From: Clostridia bacterium
GTDB lineage: Bacteria; Bacillota; Clostridia; Christensenellales; Aristaeellaceae
DNA: 64,000 nucleotides
Direction of reading: 5' to 3'
Assembly (NCBI GenBank): GCA_017936765.1
Contig: JAGBEX010000003.1
Coordinates: 1-64,000 of the forward strand
The notes below the pieces were generated by a model. That model had not been told where the DNA came from. It did not search any database and was given only the letters and a program-made list of their open reading frames with translations. Below, piece by piece: positions 7,165-15,901 of the stretch. The stretch's first letter is position 1; each line of letters opens with the position of its first letter. Position numbers and translations under genes: made by a program.

Positions 7165-7932
7165 ATGGCCAAGAATAATCAATACTATCGTGCGCAGCAG
7201 GCGCACAAGCGCAACCTGCAGAAGATCGCCGATGAAAAGGCGAAGCAGAAGGAGAAGGAGTTTATCCAGAAGTACGGCAAGCAGATCCTCATCGGCGTGC
7301 TGGCGGCCATCGTGCTGATCGTGGCCATCTGGCTGGGCTGCAAGTTCTTCGTGGGCCCCGGCGGCTCCATCCCCAACTGGTTCGGCACCCTGCGCAATGT
7401 GGAAGAGGATTGGCTCATCGCCAACACCGGCACCACCAGCAAGCCCAAGTATTTCAAGTTGGGCGAATACACCGCGCCCGAGGGCTATACCCTGGATGAA
7501 GCCTATGGCCTCTACGAGGGCGACCTGTCCCAGCACCAGTACTACACCGCCAACGACGAAAACGCCGTGGTGCAGGCCGTGTATGTTTCCGGCGTGGGCG
7601 GCATCAAGGCCGAGCAGCAGGTCAACAACGCCATGATCTTCTATCCCGAGACCAGCGGCGCCAAGCAGGCTACCATCGCCGGCCACGACGTGCATTATGT
7701 CTACCTGGTCTCCACCAATACCCAGTATGACGCCGAGGGCAATGTGATCGAGATCCCCGAGGAGGAGCAGAAGGGTTCCAGCGTGCTGGCCATGTACACC
7801 AACTCCGTGCAGGATTCCTGCGTGCTGGTCATGCTGGACACCGCCGAGGTGGCCAAGGCTGACATCGTGACCGAAGAGACCCTGCTGGCCGAGGCGGAAA
7901 AGTTCCTGCCCCTGCTGACGGTGGAAAAGTAA
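7165..7932 (+). CDS. Membrane-anchored protein of unknown function
   Basis: A 255-residue protein not recognised as a known family. Residues 1-38 are highly charged and helical (Lys/Glu/Gln-rich), followed by one transmembrane segment at about 42-66 (ILIGVLAAIVLIVAIWLGC). The remaining part, probably extracytoplasmic, is acidic and mixed alpha/beta. No catalytic motif is apparent. It is a single transcription unit: a strong promoter in front and a hairpin terminator 19 bases after the stop codon. The ATG has TTAGGAGGAAT upstream. Confidence 0.75.
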   Translation: MAKNNQYYRAQQAHKRNLQKIADEKAKQKEKEFIQKYGKQILIGVLAAIVLIVAIWLGCKFFVGPGGSIPNWFGTLRNVEEDWLIANTGTTSKPKYFKLGEYTAPEGYTLDEAYGLYEGDLSQHQYYTANDENAVVQAVYVSGVGGIKAEQQVNNAMIFYPETSGAKQATIAGHDVHYVYLVSTNTQYDAEGNVIEIPEEEQKGSSVLAMYTNSVQDSCVLVMLDTAEVAKADIVTEETLLAEAEKFLPLLTVEK

Positions 7933-7951
7933 TCCGGAAAATCAACCTAAA

Positions 7952-7978
7952 AACCAGCCGATAAAGGCTGGTTTTTCT
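7952..7978 (+). terminator. Rho-independent terminator
   Basis: AACCAGCC (7952-7959) pairs with GGCTGGTT (7966-7973), followed by TTTCTT. Confidence 0.9.
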
Positions 7979-8053
7979 TCTATCAGCCCGGCGGCGGGTT
8001 GGTTTATAATGAAACCAATCCGATAAAACTCAACAAAAGGAGTTGTTTTGCAT

Positions 8054-9553
8054 ATGGCACAGTTTGTGAAGCTGAACCCCGAAGCCCTCAAGGCGCTGCG
8101 GACGATGGATCCCTGCCTGGTGTCCTACAATGTGGAAATGACCGAGGTCACCGGCGGCACCTTCTGGAAGGCTTATACCGAGGCGCAGGTGGACGGCACC
8201 GAGCCTTTCGACCAGATCCTGGACTGGCGCAACATGGGCAACCTGCAGCAGTGGTATGATCCCATCGATACCACCAATCCCCGGCTGATCAAGCTGGCCA
8301 AGGAACTGGGCGTGGCGTGGGTGCGCGTGTCCGGCACCTGGGCCAACAAGACCTATTACGATTTCGACGGCCACACCGGCGGCAAGGTGCCGGAGGGCTT
8401 CCAGAACCTGCTGACCAAGCAGCAGTGGCTGAACCTGCTGGACTTTGTGCGCGCCATTGGCGGCAAGCTGCTGGTGTCCATCGCCAACTGCCCCGGCATC
8501 CACAATGCGGATGAACCCATCCCCTTCGAGCAGGCTGAATTGCTGTTCCGCACCAGCAAGGAATACGGCGTGCCGATCTCCGCAGCCGAGTTCACCAACG
8601 AACCCAACCTGATGGTCATGTCCGGCCTGCCCCATGGCTACACCCCCGCCGATCACGCCCGCGACCACGACCGCTTCGGCGCCTGGCTGCGGGAAAACTA
8701 CCCCGAGTGCCTCTTCGTTGGCCCCTGCACCGTGGGCGATGTGGCCATGTTCAACATCGGCAACGATGGCGCTGGCGGCGGCATGGCGGCGGGTATGCAG
8801 ATCGTGACCACCGAGGAACTGCTGGGCGACTACAAGGTTCCCATGGACGTGTTCAGCTACCACTACTACAACGGCGTGTCCGAGCGCGGCGCGGCCATGG
8901 GCGGCCATTGGCCTTATGAGGCTGCCCTCACCGAGAACTATCTCTCCGTGGCTGGCAAGGCTGTGCGCCAGTATGTGGCCCGTCGCGACAAGTATGTTCC
9001 CGGCGGCCAGATGTGGGTCACCGAGTCCGGCGATGCTGGCTGCGGCGGCAACACCTGGGCTTCCACCTTTGTGGACGTGTTCCGCACCCTGAACGAGCTG
9101 GGCGATTTCTCCACCGTGACCGACGGCGTGATCTTCCACAACACCCTGGCTTCTTCCGACTATGGCTTCCTGAAGCACGGCACCTTCCTGCCCCGTCCCA
9201 ACTACTTCGCCGTGCTGCTGTGGAACCGCCTGATGGGCGAAACCGTGTATGCCACGGGCGAGGAGATCCGCGAGGGCGCCCATGTGTATGCCCACAGCCG
9301 CAAGGATGGCAAGGAGGGAGTTACGTACCTGATCATCAACAACAGCGGCGAGGCCACCACCGTGGAGCTGCCCAAGGATGCCGTGCGCTACACCCTGTCC
9401 GGCAACGGCAAGCTGCGCAGCCGCACCATGCTGCTCAACGGCCGCGAGCTGGTGCTGGGCGAGAACGACGAGCTGCCCTGCCTGCAGGGCGAGGAGCAGA
9501 AGGCCGGCACCATCGAAGTGGCTGCCCAGACCTGCGTGTTCCTGGTTCTGTAA
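8054..9553 (+). CDS. GH79-like glycosidase (heparanase/beta-glucuronidase type), cytoplasmic
   Basis: A 499-residue clan GH-A glycosidase. The acid/base Glu183 is in FTNEPNL and the nucleophile Glu324 in WVTESGDAG, followed by a Gly-rich segment and TFVDVFRTLNELG, an arrangement typical of heparanase-like GH79 enzymes. The C-terminal 90 residues form a beta domain. GH79 members cleave beta-glucuronosides. There is no signal peptide, so it probably acts on imported oligosaccharides. The ATG at 8054 is chosen (AGGAG 11 bases upstream); a TTG at 8048 would fit the site at 5 bases. The gene is alone and ends in a strong terminator. GH30 or GH39 membership is a less likely alternative. Confidence 0.75.
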   Translation: MAQFVKLNPEALKALRTMDPCLVSYNVEMTEVTGGTFWKAYTEAQVDGTEPFDQILDWRNMGNLQQWYDPIDTTNPRLIKLAKELGVAWVRVSGTWANKTYYDFDGHTGGKVPEGFQNLLTKQQWLNLLDFVRAIGGKLLVSIANCPGIHNADEPIPFEQAELLFRTSKEYGVPISAAEFTNEPNLMVMSGLPHGYTPADHARDHDRFGAWLRENYPECLFVGPCTVGDVAMFNIGNDGAGGGMAAGMQIVTTEELLGDYKVPMDVFSYHYYNGVSERGAAMGGHWPYEAALTENYLSVAGKAVRQYVARRDKYVPGGQMWVTESGDAGCGGNTWASTFVDVFRTLNELGDFSTVTDGVIFHNTLASSDYGFLKHGTFLPRPNYFAVLLWNRLMGETVYATGEEIREGAHVYAHSRKDGKEGVTYLIINNSGEATTVELPKDAVRYTLSGNGKLRSRTMLLNGRELVLGENDELPCLQGEEQKAGTIEVAAQTCVFLVL

Positions 9554-9571
9554 TCACAAATATTTTTACAG

Positions 9572-9599
9572 GGCAGACCCCTTATCGGGTCTGCCTTTT
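9572..9599 (+). terminator. Rho-independent terminator
   Basis: GGCAGACCC (9572-9580) pairs with GGGTCTGCC (9587-9595), then TTTT. Confidence 0.92.
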
Positions 9600-9601
9600 G
9601 C

Positions 9602-9630
9602 TTGCTTATGGCCGTTTGGAATGATATAAT
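9602..9630 (+). promoter_or_regulatory. Promoter with extended -10
   Basis: TTGCTT (9602-9607) and TATAAT (9625-9630), 17-base spacer, with TGA before the -10. It directly abuts the preceding terminator and serves the oxidoreductase-MATE pair. Confidence 0.8.
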
Positions 9631-9660
9631 GATCGGAGGAACGAAAGGAGCATCCGGCTC

Positions 9661-10992
9661 ATGAAGATACTGGTTCTCAACGGCAGCCCCAAGGGGCAGT
9701 ACTCCATCACCCTGCAAACGGTGCTGTATCTGCAAAAGCACTACCCCCAGCACAGCTTTGAGGTGCTGCACGTGGGTCAGCGCATCAAAGCCCTGGAAAA
9801 GGACTTTGCCCCCGTGGCCGAGGCCGCCCGCCAGGCCGACCTGCTGCTGTTTGCCTATCCGGTGTATACCTTCATCGCCCCCTGCCAGCTGCACCACTGC
9901 GTGGAGCTGCTCAAGGCTTCCGGGGTGGAGCTTTCCGGCAAGTTCGCCACGCAGATCACCACCTCCAAGCATTTTTACGATGTCACCGCCCACCGCTATG
10001 TGCAGGACAACTGCCAGGACATGGGCATGAAATACATCCGCGGCCTCTCTGCCGATATGGACGACCTGCTCAGCGAAAAGGGTCAGCAGGACGCCCGCGC
10101 CTTTATGGACTATGTGGCCTGGTGCGTGGAGAATAGCATCTGCGAGCCTGCCCCCGCTGCCCTGCCCGCCCCCGCCTGCATGCCCGTGACCGTGCCCGCC
10201 GCTCCGGAGAAGACCCAGGGCGACGTGGTGATCGTCACCGACTGCGACAACGACCAGCTATCCGCCATGATCGCCCGCTTCCAGGCGGTGCTGCCCCGCA
10301 AGAGCCGGGTGGTGAACCTGCGGGAATTCCCCTTCAAGGGCGGCTGCCTGGGCTGCTTCAACTGCGCGGTTTCCGGCAAGTGCGTCTACAAGGACGGCTT
10401 TGACGAATACCTGCGCCAGACCATCCAGACCGGCGAGGCCATTGTGTATGCCTTCACCATTTGGGATCACTCCATGGGCAGCCTGTTCAAGACCTACGAT
10501 GACCGCCAGTTCTGCAACGGTCACCGCACGGTGACCATGGGCATGCCGGTGGGCTACCTGATCAGCGGCAACTATGGCCTGGAGACCAATGTGCAGGCCG
10601 TGGTGGAAGGCCGCGCCCAGGTGGGCGGCAACTTCCTGGCGGGCGTAGCCACAGATGAAACCGAGCCGGATGCACAGATCGACCAGCTGGCCAAGTCCCT
10701 GTGCTATGCCCTGGAACACAAGTACGCACCGCCCCAGAACTTCCTGGGCGTGGGCGGCATGAAGATCTTCCGTGACCTGATCTGGCTCATGCAGGGCATG
10801 ATGAAGGCCGATCACAAGTTCTACAAAGCCCACGGCCAGTATGACTTCCCCCAGAAGAAATTCGGCACCATGCTGAAAATGTATCTGGTGGGCGCGCTGA
10901 TCTCCTCCCCCAAGGTGAAAGCCAAAATGGGCAACGCCATGAACGAGGGAATGCTGATGCCCTACAAAAAGCTGCTGGAGGAAGAGCAATGA
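9661..10992 (+). CDS. Tandem flavodoxin-fold NAD(P)H-dependent oxidoreductase
   Basis: A 443-residue protein with two FMN-reductase-like (flavodoxin fold) halves. Half one, residues 1-165, starts MKILVLNGSPKG, the phosphate-binding loop. Half two, about 185-345, carries GGCLGCFNCAVSGKC, a cysteine cluster like that of iron-sulfur flavoproteins. Residues about 165-185 are an Ala/Pro linker. The C-terminal 90 residues resemble no known domain. Members transfer electrons from NAD(P)H through FMN to quinones, iron or small redox substrates. The stop overlaps the start of the MATE exporter by 4 bases, so the two proteins are probably made together, perhaps for handling and exporting a redox-active toxic compound. 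Confidence 0.8.
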   Translation: MKILVLNGSPKGQYSITLQTVLYLQKHYPQHSFEVLHVGQRIKALEKDFAPVAEAARQADLLLFAYPVYTFIAPCQLHHCVELLKASGVELSGKFATQITTSKHFYDVTAHRYVQDNCQDMGMKYIRGLSADMDDLLSEKGQQDARAFMDYVAWCVENSICEPAPAALPAPACMPVTVPAAPEKTQGDVVIVTDCDNDQLSAMIARFQAVLPRKSRVVNLREFPFKGGCLGCFNCAVSGKCVYKDGFDEYLRQTIQTGEAIVYAFTIWDHSMGSLFKTYDDRQFCNGHRTVTMGMPVGYLISGNYGLETNVQAVVEGRAQVGGNFLAGVATDETEPDAQIDQLAKSLCYALEHKYAPPQNFLGVGGMKIFRDLIWLMQGMMKADHKFYKAHGQYDFPQKKFGTMLKMYLVGALISSPKVKAKMGNAMNEGMLMPYKKLLEEEQ

Positions 10993-12374
10993 AAAAGCCG
11001 AATTTCGGCATGATGGGCGTGATCATGGCGCTGGCATGGCCAACCATGCTGGAGCAGCTGATGCAGACCGCCGTGCAGTATATCGATACGGCCATGGTGG
11101 GTTCCCTGGGGACCCAGGCCACGGCGGCGGTGGGCGCCACCAGCACGGTGAGCTGGCTGGTGGGCAGCACGGTATCCGCCTTTGGCGTGGGCTTCCTTTC
11201 CTATATCGCCAAGGCCTGCGGCGCCCAGGATCGGGAGGCGGCGCGGAGGTCCGTGTCCCAGGCGGTGCTGATGGTGCTGGTCACCGGCATTGCCTTCACC
11301 GCCATCACCCTGGGGCTGAGCCGCCAGGTGCCGGTGTGGATGCAGGTGGAAGAGAGCATCCGCGACCTGGCTGCCCGGTATTTCTTCATTCTGTATCTGC
11401 CCATGCTGCCCAGGTGTGCCAGCATGATCTTCGGCACAGTGCTGCGCGCTGCCGGGGATACCAAAACGCCCATGAAGATCGGCGCGATCGTGAACCTGAT
11501 CAACGTGGTGCTGAACTTCCTGCTCATCTACCCCACCCGGCAGATGACGCTGCTGGGCTTCACCTTCACCATGCCCGGCGCGGGGCTGGGGGTCATCGGT
11601 GCGGCGGTTGCCAGCGCGGTGGCCTTCACCTGGGGCGGCATCCACATTACCGTCAAGCTGTGGAAGCACCCCATGGTGTCCCCCAGGGGGCAGTCCATCA
11701 AGCCGGACTGGACGATCCTGCGACCCTGCCTCAAGGTGGCGCTGCCCAATATGTTCCAGCGCTTTGGCACCTCCCTGGGCTATGTGGCCTTTGCCGCCAT
11801 GATCAACTCCCTGGGCGAGGTGGCCACCGCTGCCCACACCATTGCCAACACGGTGGAATCCGCCTTCTACATCCCCGGCTATGGTATGCAGACTGCCGCT
11901 GCCACCCTGGCGGGCAATGCCTATGGCGCAGGGGACAACAAGCGGATGAAGGAACTGGCGCGGATGTTCATCCCCATCGAGATCGGGCTGATGATCCTCT
12001 CCGGCGGTGCGCTGTTCCTTATGGCACCCATGCTGATGGGTATCTTCTCCACCAGCCCGGAGGTCATTGGCCTTGGTGCTACGGTGCTGCGGATGGTGGC
12101 GGTGTCGGAACCCTTCTATGGGTTCTCCATTATCATCGAGGGCATGATGCAGGGCGTGGGCAAGACCCGGCAGCCCTTCATCTTCAACATTCTGGGTATG
12201 TGGGTGGTGCGCATCGTGGGTACCTTCATCTGCACCCAGGTGCTGGGCTTTGGCCTGGTATCCGCCTGGGCCTGCATGATCGCCCACAACCTGCTCTTGT
12301 TTGTGCTGTTCCTCATCACCTATCTGCGGGGTGGGTGGAATCCGTTGCAGGACGGTCACACGGCCATCACCTGA
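10989..12374 (+). CDS. MATE-family multidrug/sodium antiporter
   Basis: A 461-residue integral membrane protein with 12 predicted transmembrane segments in two MatE halves (first about 15-175, second about 240-400). It starts MKKPNFGMMGVIMALAWPTM, typical of NorM/DinF-like exporters that move cationic drugs or metabolites in exchange for Na+ or H+. ATGA overlap with the upstream oxidoreductase gene indicates translational coupling. A second, separate MATE gene is at 55975. Substrate unknown. Confidence 0.92.
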   Translation: MKKPNFGMMGVIMALAWPTMLEQLMQTAVQYIDTAMVGSLGTQATAAVGATSTVSWLVGSTVSAFGVGFLSYIAKACGAQDREAARRSVSQAVLMVLVTGIAFTAITLGLSRQVPVWMQVEESIRDLAARYFFILYLPMLPRCASMIFGTVLRAAGDTKTPMKIGAIVNLINVVLNFLLIYPTRQMTLLGFTFTMPGAGLGVIGAAVASAVAFTWGGIHITVKLWKHPMVSPRGQSIKPDWTILRPCLKVALPNMFQRFGTSLGYVAFAAMINSLGEVATAAHTIANTVESAFYIPGYGMQTAAATLAGNAYGAGDNKRMKELARMFIPIEIGLMILSGGALFLMAPMLMGIFSTSPEVIGLGATVLRMVAVSEPFYGFSIIIEGMMQGVGKTRQPFIFNILGMWVVRIVGTFICTQVLGFGLVSAWACMIAHNLLLFVLFLITYLRGGWNPLQDGHTAIT

Positions 12375-12377
12375 ACC

Positions 12378-12386
12378 TGCTATGAT
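12378..12386 (+). promoter_or_regulatory. Extended -10 promoter
   Basis: TGC immediately before TATGAT (12381-12386), 32 bases before the phosphodiester glycosidase start. No clear -35 is visible because the region is still next to the MATE gene end. Confidence 0.45.
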
Positions 12387-12417
12387 TAGTTTATCCTATA
12401 CAAAAGGAGGATCGACC

Positions 12418-13335
12418 ATGCGCCGATTCATTCCGCTGCTTGTTTTGCTCCTGTGCCTTGCCGTCTGCCCTGCTGTTGCGGAAAACGCCACGGTGTTTTC
12501 CAGCCAGCAGCTGGGCGACATGACCGGCATTGCCAGCGACACCGACCTGTTCCCCGTGCCGGAGGACGTGTTCCTGCCCGAGGGCGCGGAGATTATCCAG
12601 ACGGAGAACAGCTACAAGAGTCAAAACATCTCCATCGAGATTTCCTCCATGCGCTATGAGAACAGCGATGTGTACATCGCCGATATCTACGTTCGCTCCA
12701 TTGCCAATTTCCAGCGCGCCTACGCGGGCGGCAAGTGGAAGAAAACCACCGACAAGGTAAAAGACATGGCCGTGGAAAACAATGCCGTTCTGGCCATGAC
12801 CGGCGACAGCGGTCAGGTGATCATCAAGGGCTGGTGCATCGGCAACGGCATCACCTGGCGCTCCACCACGAATATGAAGCGGGACATCGCCATCCTGTAC
12901 AAAAACGGCGAATTGAAAACCTACCCCGGCCGCGTGGATTATGAGGCGCTGGAACCCTTCATGGACGACATCTGGCATTGCTTCCTGTTCGGCCCCGTGC
13001 TGCTGGATGCCGAGGGCAAGGCCATGACCAAGTTCAACTCCGACGTGAACCCGCAGAACCCCCGCTCCGCCATCGGCTACTACGAGCCGGGACACTACTG
13101 CTTTGTGCAGGTGGACGGCCGCAAGACCAAGAGCGCCCTGGAGGCCAAGAAGACCAACAAGGGCATTACCCTCAAGGCGCTGTCCCAGCTGATGGAAGAC
13201 CTGGGCTGTGTGTCTGCCTACAACCTGGATGGCGGGCAGTCCTCCATGATGTGGTTCGGGGGCGACCTGGTCTCCACGCCCTACCGCGGCGGGCGGCGCA
13301 TTGGCGATATTGTTCTTATCAAGGAACTGGAATAA
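12418..13335 (+). CDS. Exported phosphodiester glycosidase (NAGPA/DUF2233 family)
   Basis: A 305-residue protein with a signal peptide (residues 1-22, ending PAVA before Glu-Asn). The domain shows the family's signatures NPRSAIGYYE and YNLDGGQSSMMWF, known from mammalian NAGPA (which removes GlcNAc from the mannose-6-phosphate tag) and from bacterial wall-associated homologues. It probably cleaves a sugar phosphodiester at the cell surface. The ATG at 12418 has AAAGGAGG 8 bases upstream; a longer in-frame start inside the MATE gene is rejected. The following isomerase gene starts 12 bases later, so they form an operon. Confidence 0.85.
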   Translation: MRRFIPLLVLLLCLAVCPAVAENATVFSSQQLGDMTGIASDTDLFPVPEDVFLPEGAEIIQTENSYKSQNISIEISSMRYENSDVYIADIYVRSIANFQRAYAGGKWKKTTDKVKDMAVENNAVLAMTGDSGQVIIKGWCIGNGITWRSTTNMKRDIAILYKNGELKTYPGRVDYEALEPFMDDIWHCFLFGPVLLDAEGKAMTKFNSDVNPQNPRSAIGYYEPGHYCFVQVDGRKTKSALEAKKTNKGITLKALSQLMEDLGCVSAYNLDGGQSSMMWFGGDLVSTPYRGGRRIGDIVLIKELE

Positions 13336-13347
13336 GGAGGGAGCCTC

Positions 13348-14100
13348 ATGCAGATCGGCGCACAGTTCTTCACCCTGCGGGAGCATTGCAAAACCCTGGA
13401 TGACTTTGCCCTTTCCCTGAAAAAGGTGGCGGACATGGGCTACCGCACGGTGCAGATCAGCGGCACCTGCCCCTTTGAACCCGCCTGGCTGGCTGACCAG
13501 CTGAAGCAAAACGGCCTGAAGTGCGTCATTACCCACACCCCGGCCGATCGCCTGCAGGCCAATGCCGCCCAGGTGGCGGCAGACCACAGCGTGTTCGGCT
13601 GCGATCATGTGGGCCTGGGCTGGTATGCCTTCAACGAGGAGAAGGAAGAAGAGAGCTACGCCCACTTCATCCAGACTTACCTGCCCGTGGCCAAGACCCT
13701 CCACGACCATGGCAAGCTGTTCATGTACCACAACCACGACCAGGAATTCAAGCGCCTGGAGGGCAAGCTGGTGCTGCAGCGCCTGCTGGAGGACATCCCC
13801 GCCGAGCTGATGGGCTTCACCCTGGACACCTTCTGGGTGCAGGCAGGGGGCGGTGATCCCGCCCAGTGGCTGGAAAAGCTCAGCGGGCGCATCCCCTGCA
13901 TCCACCTGAAGGACTACGCCTATGGCCGCAAGATGGCCGTGGTGGGCGAGGGCAACATCAACTTCGACCGGGTGTTTGAAAAGGCCGAGGCCGGTGGCAC
14001 CCAGTACATGCTGGTGGAGCAGGACGACTGCAACGGCGAAGACCCCTTCGACTGCCTGCAACGCAGCTATCGGTACCTCAAAGCCCAGGGCTTTGAGTAA
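13348..14100 (+). CDS. Sugar phosphate isomerase/epimerase (xylose isomerase-like TIM barrel)
   Basis: A 250-residue protein of the AP endonuclease 2 / xylose isomerase-like family, close to the usual size of about 260-280. Metal-site segments are visible: YHNHDQEF (about residues 128-135), TLDTFWVQ, HLKDY and a late Glu in LVEQDD. Members isomerise or epimerise sugars, inositols or keto-sugars. It sits 12 bases after the phosphodiester glycosidase gene with its own AGGAGG site and may process the sugar released. The stop codon is followed at once by dispersed repeats. Exact substrate unknown. Confidence 0.85.
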   Translation: MQIGAQFFTLREHCKTLDDFALSLKKVADMGYRTVQISGTCPFEPAWLADQLKQNGLKCVITHTPADRLQANAAQVAADHSVFGCDHVGLGWYAFNEEKEEESYAHFIQTYLPVAKTLHDHGKLFMYHNHDQEFKRLEGKLVLQRLLEDIPAELMGFTLDTFWVQAGGGDPAQWLEKLSGRIPCIHLKDYAYGRKMAVVGEGNINFDRVFEKAEAGGTQYMLVEQDDCNGEDPFDCLQRSYRYLKAQGFE

Positions 14101-14140
14101 ATTCGGAATTCGGAATGCGGAATTCGGAATTGAGAATGTG
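14101..14140. repeat. Family F repeat (GGAATTC units), copy 1
   Basis: Short direct units of ATTCGGA run into GAGAATGTG. An apparently identical stretch of about 40 bases occurs in the opposite orientation at 42721-42760. It starts at the isomerase stop codon. Confidence 0.8.
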
Positions 14141-14169
14141 TACCATTTGAACCGCATAGGTAGTTGTAA

Positions 14170-14282
14170 CCTCCGTCGGCCACCGCAGGTGGTCGCCGCC
14201 TCTCTCAACCAGGGAGGAAACGCACCGTATGCGCGACGTGAGGACTCTGTGAGCTTGCTCACAGATCCGAGCCAAAGCTCAA
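14170..14282. repeat. Family D structured repeat, copy 1
   Basis: Contains the hairpins CCACCGCAGGTGG and CTGTGAGCTTGCTCACAG. A diverged copy in opposite orientation lies at 20956-21070. The first hairpin there reads CCTCCGCAGGAGG, a compensating change on both sides of the stem; the second hairpin is unchanged. No coding frame inside is credible. Confidence 0.75.
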
Positions 14283-14314
14283 CCAATATAGTACACAAAC
14301 TCCACAAGACAGGC

Positions 14315-14352
14315 TCCGCGTCGCGGCGCGACCGTATTCGCGCCGTGACCCC
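14315..14352. repeat. Family E repeat, copy 1 (inverted)
   Basis: Read on the minus strand it is GGGTCACGGCGCG, a short loop, CGCGCCGCGACGCGG. Copies in the other orientation lie at 25641-25680 and 42628-42668. Confidence 0.75.
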
Positions 14353-14393
14353 TATTCGGAAATCACAAAGAAGCGCTACCCTCGAAAGGGAGT

Positions 14394-14442
14394 CCAGAGG
14401 GCCGAATGGCCCTCTGGTGGGGTGCAGGGGCAACGCCCCTGC
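14394..14442. repeat. Family B CCAGAGG hairpin plus GCAGGGGC hairpin
   Basis: CCAGAGGGCC (14394-14403) pairs with GGCCCTCTGG (14408-14417), and GCAGGGGC (14424-14431) with GCCCCTGC (14435-14442). The CCAGAGG hairpin core recurs at 20725, 25442 and 42542. Together the four repeat blocks fill the 14101-14488 gap; no gene was seen there. Confidence 0.7.
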
Positions 14443-14488
14443 CCGTCGGAGACACCAAACACGTATGAACATATAAGGAGGACGGCAC

Positions 14489-15880
14489 ATGATTACTGTG
14501 AAGGATAACAAGGCTACCGGTCTCACCGTGGCGTACATTGGCGGCGGCAGCCGCGGCTGGGCGTGGGGGTTCATGACCGACCTGGCCATGGATGAGCAGC
14601 TGTGCGGCGAGGTTCGGCTCTACGACATTGACCGCAGCGCTGCGGAGCGCAACGAGATCATCGGTAACAAGCTCAGCCAGAACCCGGACGTGAAGTCCCG
14701 GTGGACCTACTCTGTCAGCGATTCCCTGAAGGACGCGCTGACCGGTGCGGACTTTGTGGTGATCTCCATCCTGCCCGGCACCTTTGAGGAAATGCGCTCC
14801 GATGTGCATCTGCCCGAGCGTGTTGGCGTGTGGCAGCCCGTGGGCGACACCGTAGGCCCCGGCGGCTTCATGCGCGCTATGCGCACCATTCCCATGTTTG
14901 TGGAGATCGGCGAGGCCATCCGCGACTATGCGCCGGACGCCTGGGTGATCAACTACACCAACCCCATGAGCCTGTGCGTGCGCACCCTCTATGAGGTGTA
15001 CCCCAAGATCAAGGCCTTCGGCTGCTGCCACGAGGTCTTTGGTACCCAGCACCTGATGTGCCAGATGCTGGAGGACGAGTACGGCATCCAGGCCGACCGC
15101 CACGAGATCTACACCCAGGTGACGGGCATCAACCACTTCACCTGGCTGACCCGCGCCACCTACAAGGGCATGGACCTGATGCCCCTGTATGCCAAGTATG
15201 CCGAAAAGTATGCCGATGGCTATGACCGCGGCGGCGACAACAACTGGATGAACTCCAACTTCAGCTGCGCCCAGAAGGTGAAGTTCGACCTCTTCCGCCG
15301 CTATGGCGCCATTGCCGCCGCCGGCGACCGCCACCTGGTGGAGTTCCTGCCCCCCTGGTATAACGATTGCCCCGAAACCGTGGCCAAGTGGAAGTACAAC
15401 CTGACCAAGGTGGACTGGCGCATTGGCGACCTGGCCAGCCGTATGCAGCGCAGCGATGACCTGATCTCCGGCAAGGAGGAGCTGAACCTGAAGGGTTCCG
15501 GCGAGGAAGGCCACCTGCTGCTGAAGGCCATCCTGGGCCTGGGCGACCTGGTAAGCAACGTGAACATCCCCAACCGCGGCCAGATCCCCAACCTGCCCCT
15601 GGGTGCGGTGGTGGAGACCAACGCCCTCTTCGGCTACGACCGCATCGAGCCTGTGTACGCCGGGGACATCCCTGCCAACATCCTGCCCCTGGTGGCGCGC
15701 CACATCTACAACCAGGAGAACACCCTGCGCACCGCCATGACCTGCGACCGCAAGCTGGGCATCACCACCTTCATGAACGATCCCCAGATGGCCAAGGTCT
15801 CCATGGAGGACGGCCAGAAGCTCTTTGACGATATGCTGGAGAACCAGAAGAAGTATCTGCCCAAGGGTTGGTTTGAGTAA
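14489..15880 (+). CDS. GH4-family NAD-dependent glycosidase
   Basis: A 463-residue cytoplasmic enzyme of glycoside hydrolase family 4, which uses NAD+ and a divalent metal and a redox-elimination mechanism. The dinucleotide-binding start is VAYIGGGSRGWAWG (residues about 14-27). The metal site is formed by Cys-His in GCCHEVFG and by the His of GINHFTW. Length fits alpha-galactosidase/alpha-glucuronidase-type members. Alpha-glucosidase, alpha-galactosidase or alpha-galacturonidase activity cannot be separated by eye. A start with AAGGAGGA 9 bases upstream follows the repeat-rich gap. The next gene begins 21 bases after its stop. Confidence 0.88.
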   Translation: MITVKDNKATGLTVAYIGGGSRGWAWGFMTDLAMDEQLCGEVRLYDIDRSAAERNEIIGNKLSQNPDVKSRWTYSVSDSLKDALTGADFVVISILPGTFEEMRSDVHLPERVGVWQPVGDTVGPGGFMRAMRTIPMFVEIGEAIRDYAPDAWVINYTNPMSLCVRTLYEVYPKIKAFGCCHEVFGTQHLMCQMLEDEYGIQADRHEIYTQVTGINHFTWLTRATYKGMDLMPLYAKYAEKYADGYDRGGDNNWMNSNFSCAQKVKFDLFRRYGAIAAAGDRHLVEFLPPWYNDCPETVAKWKYNLTKVDWRIGDLASRMQRSDDLISGKEELNLKGSGEEGHLLLKAILGLGDLVSNVNIPNRGQIPNLPLGAVVETNALFGYDRIEPVYAGDIPANILPLVARHIYNQENTLRTAMTCDRKLGITTFMNDPQMAKVSMEDGQKLFDDMLENQKKYLPKGWFE

Positions 15881-15901
15881 GGCAAATAAGGAGGTGCCGG
15901 A

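Noticed and set aside
13922..14476. A plus-strand frame running from the isomerase gene through the repeat block
   Set aside because: Its second half is made of repeats D, E and B, and it has no start signal of its own.
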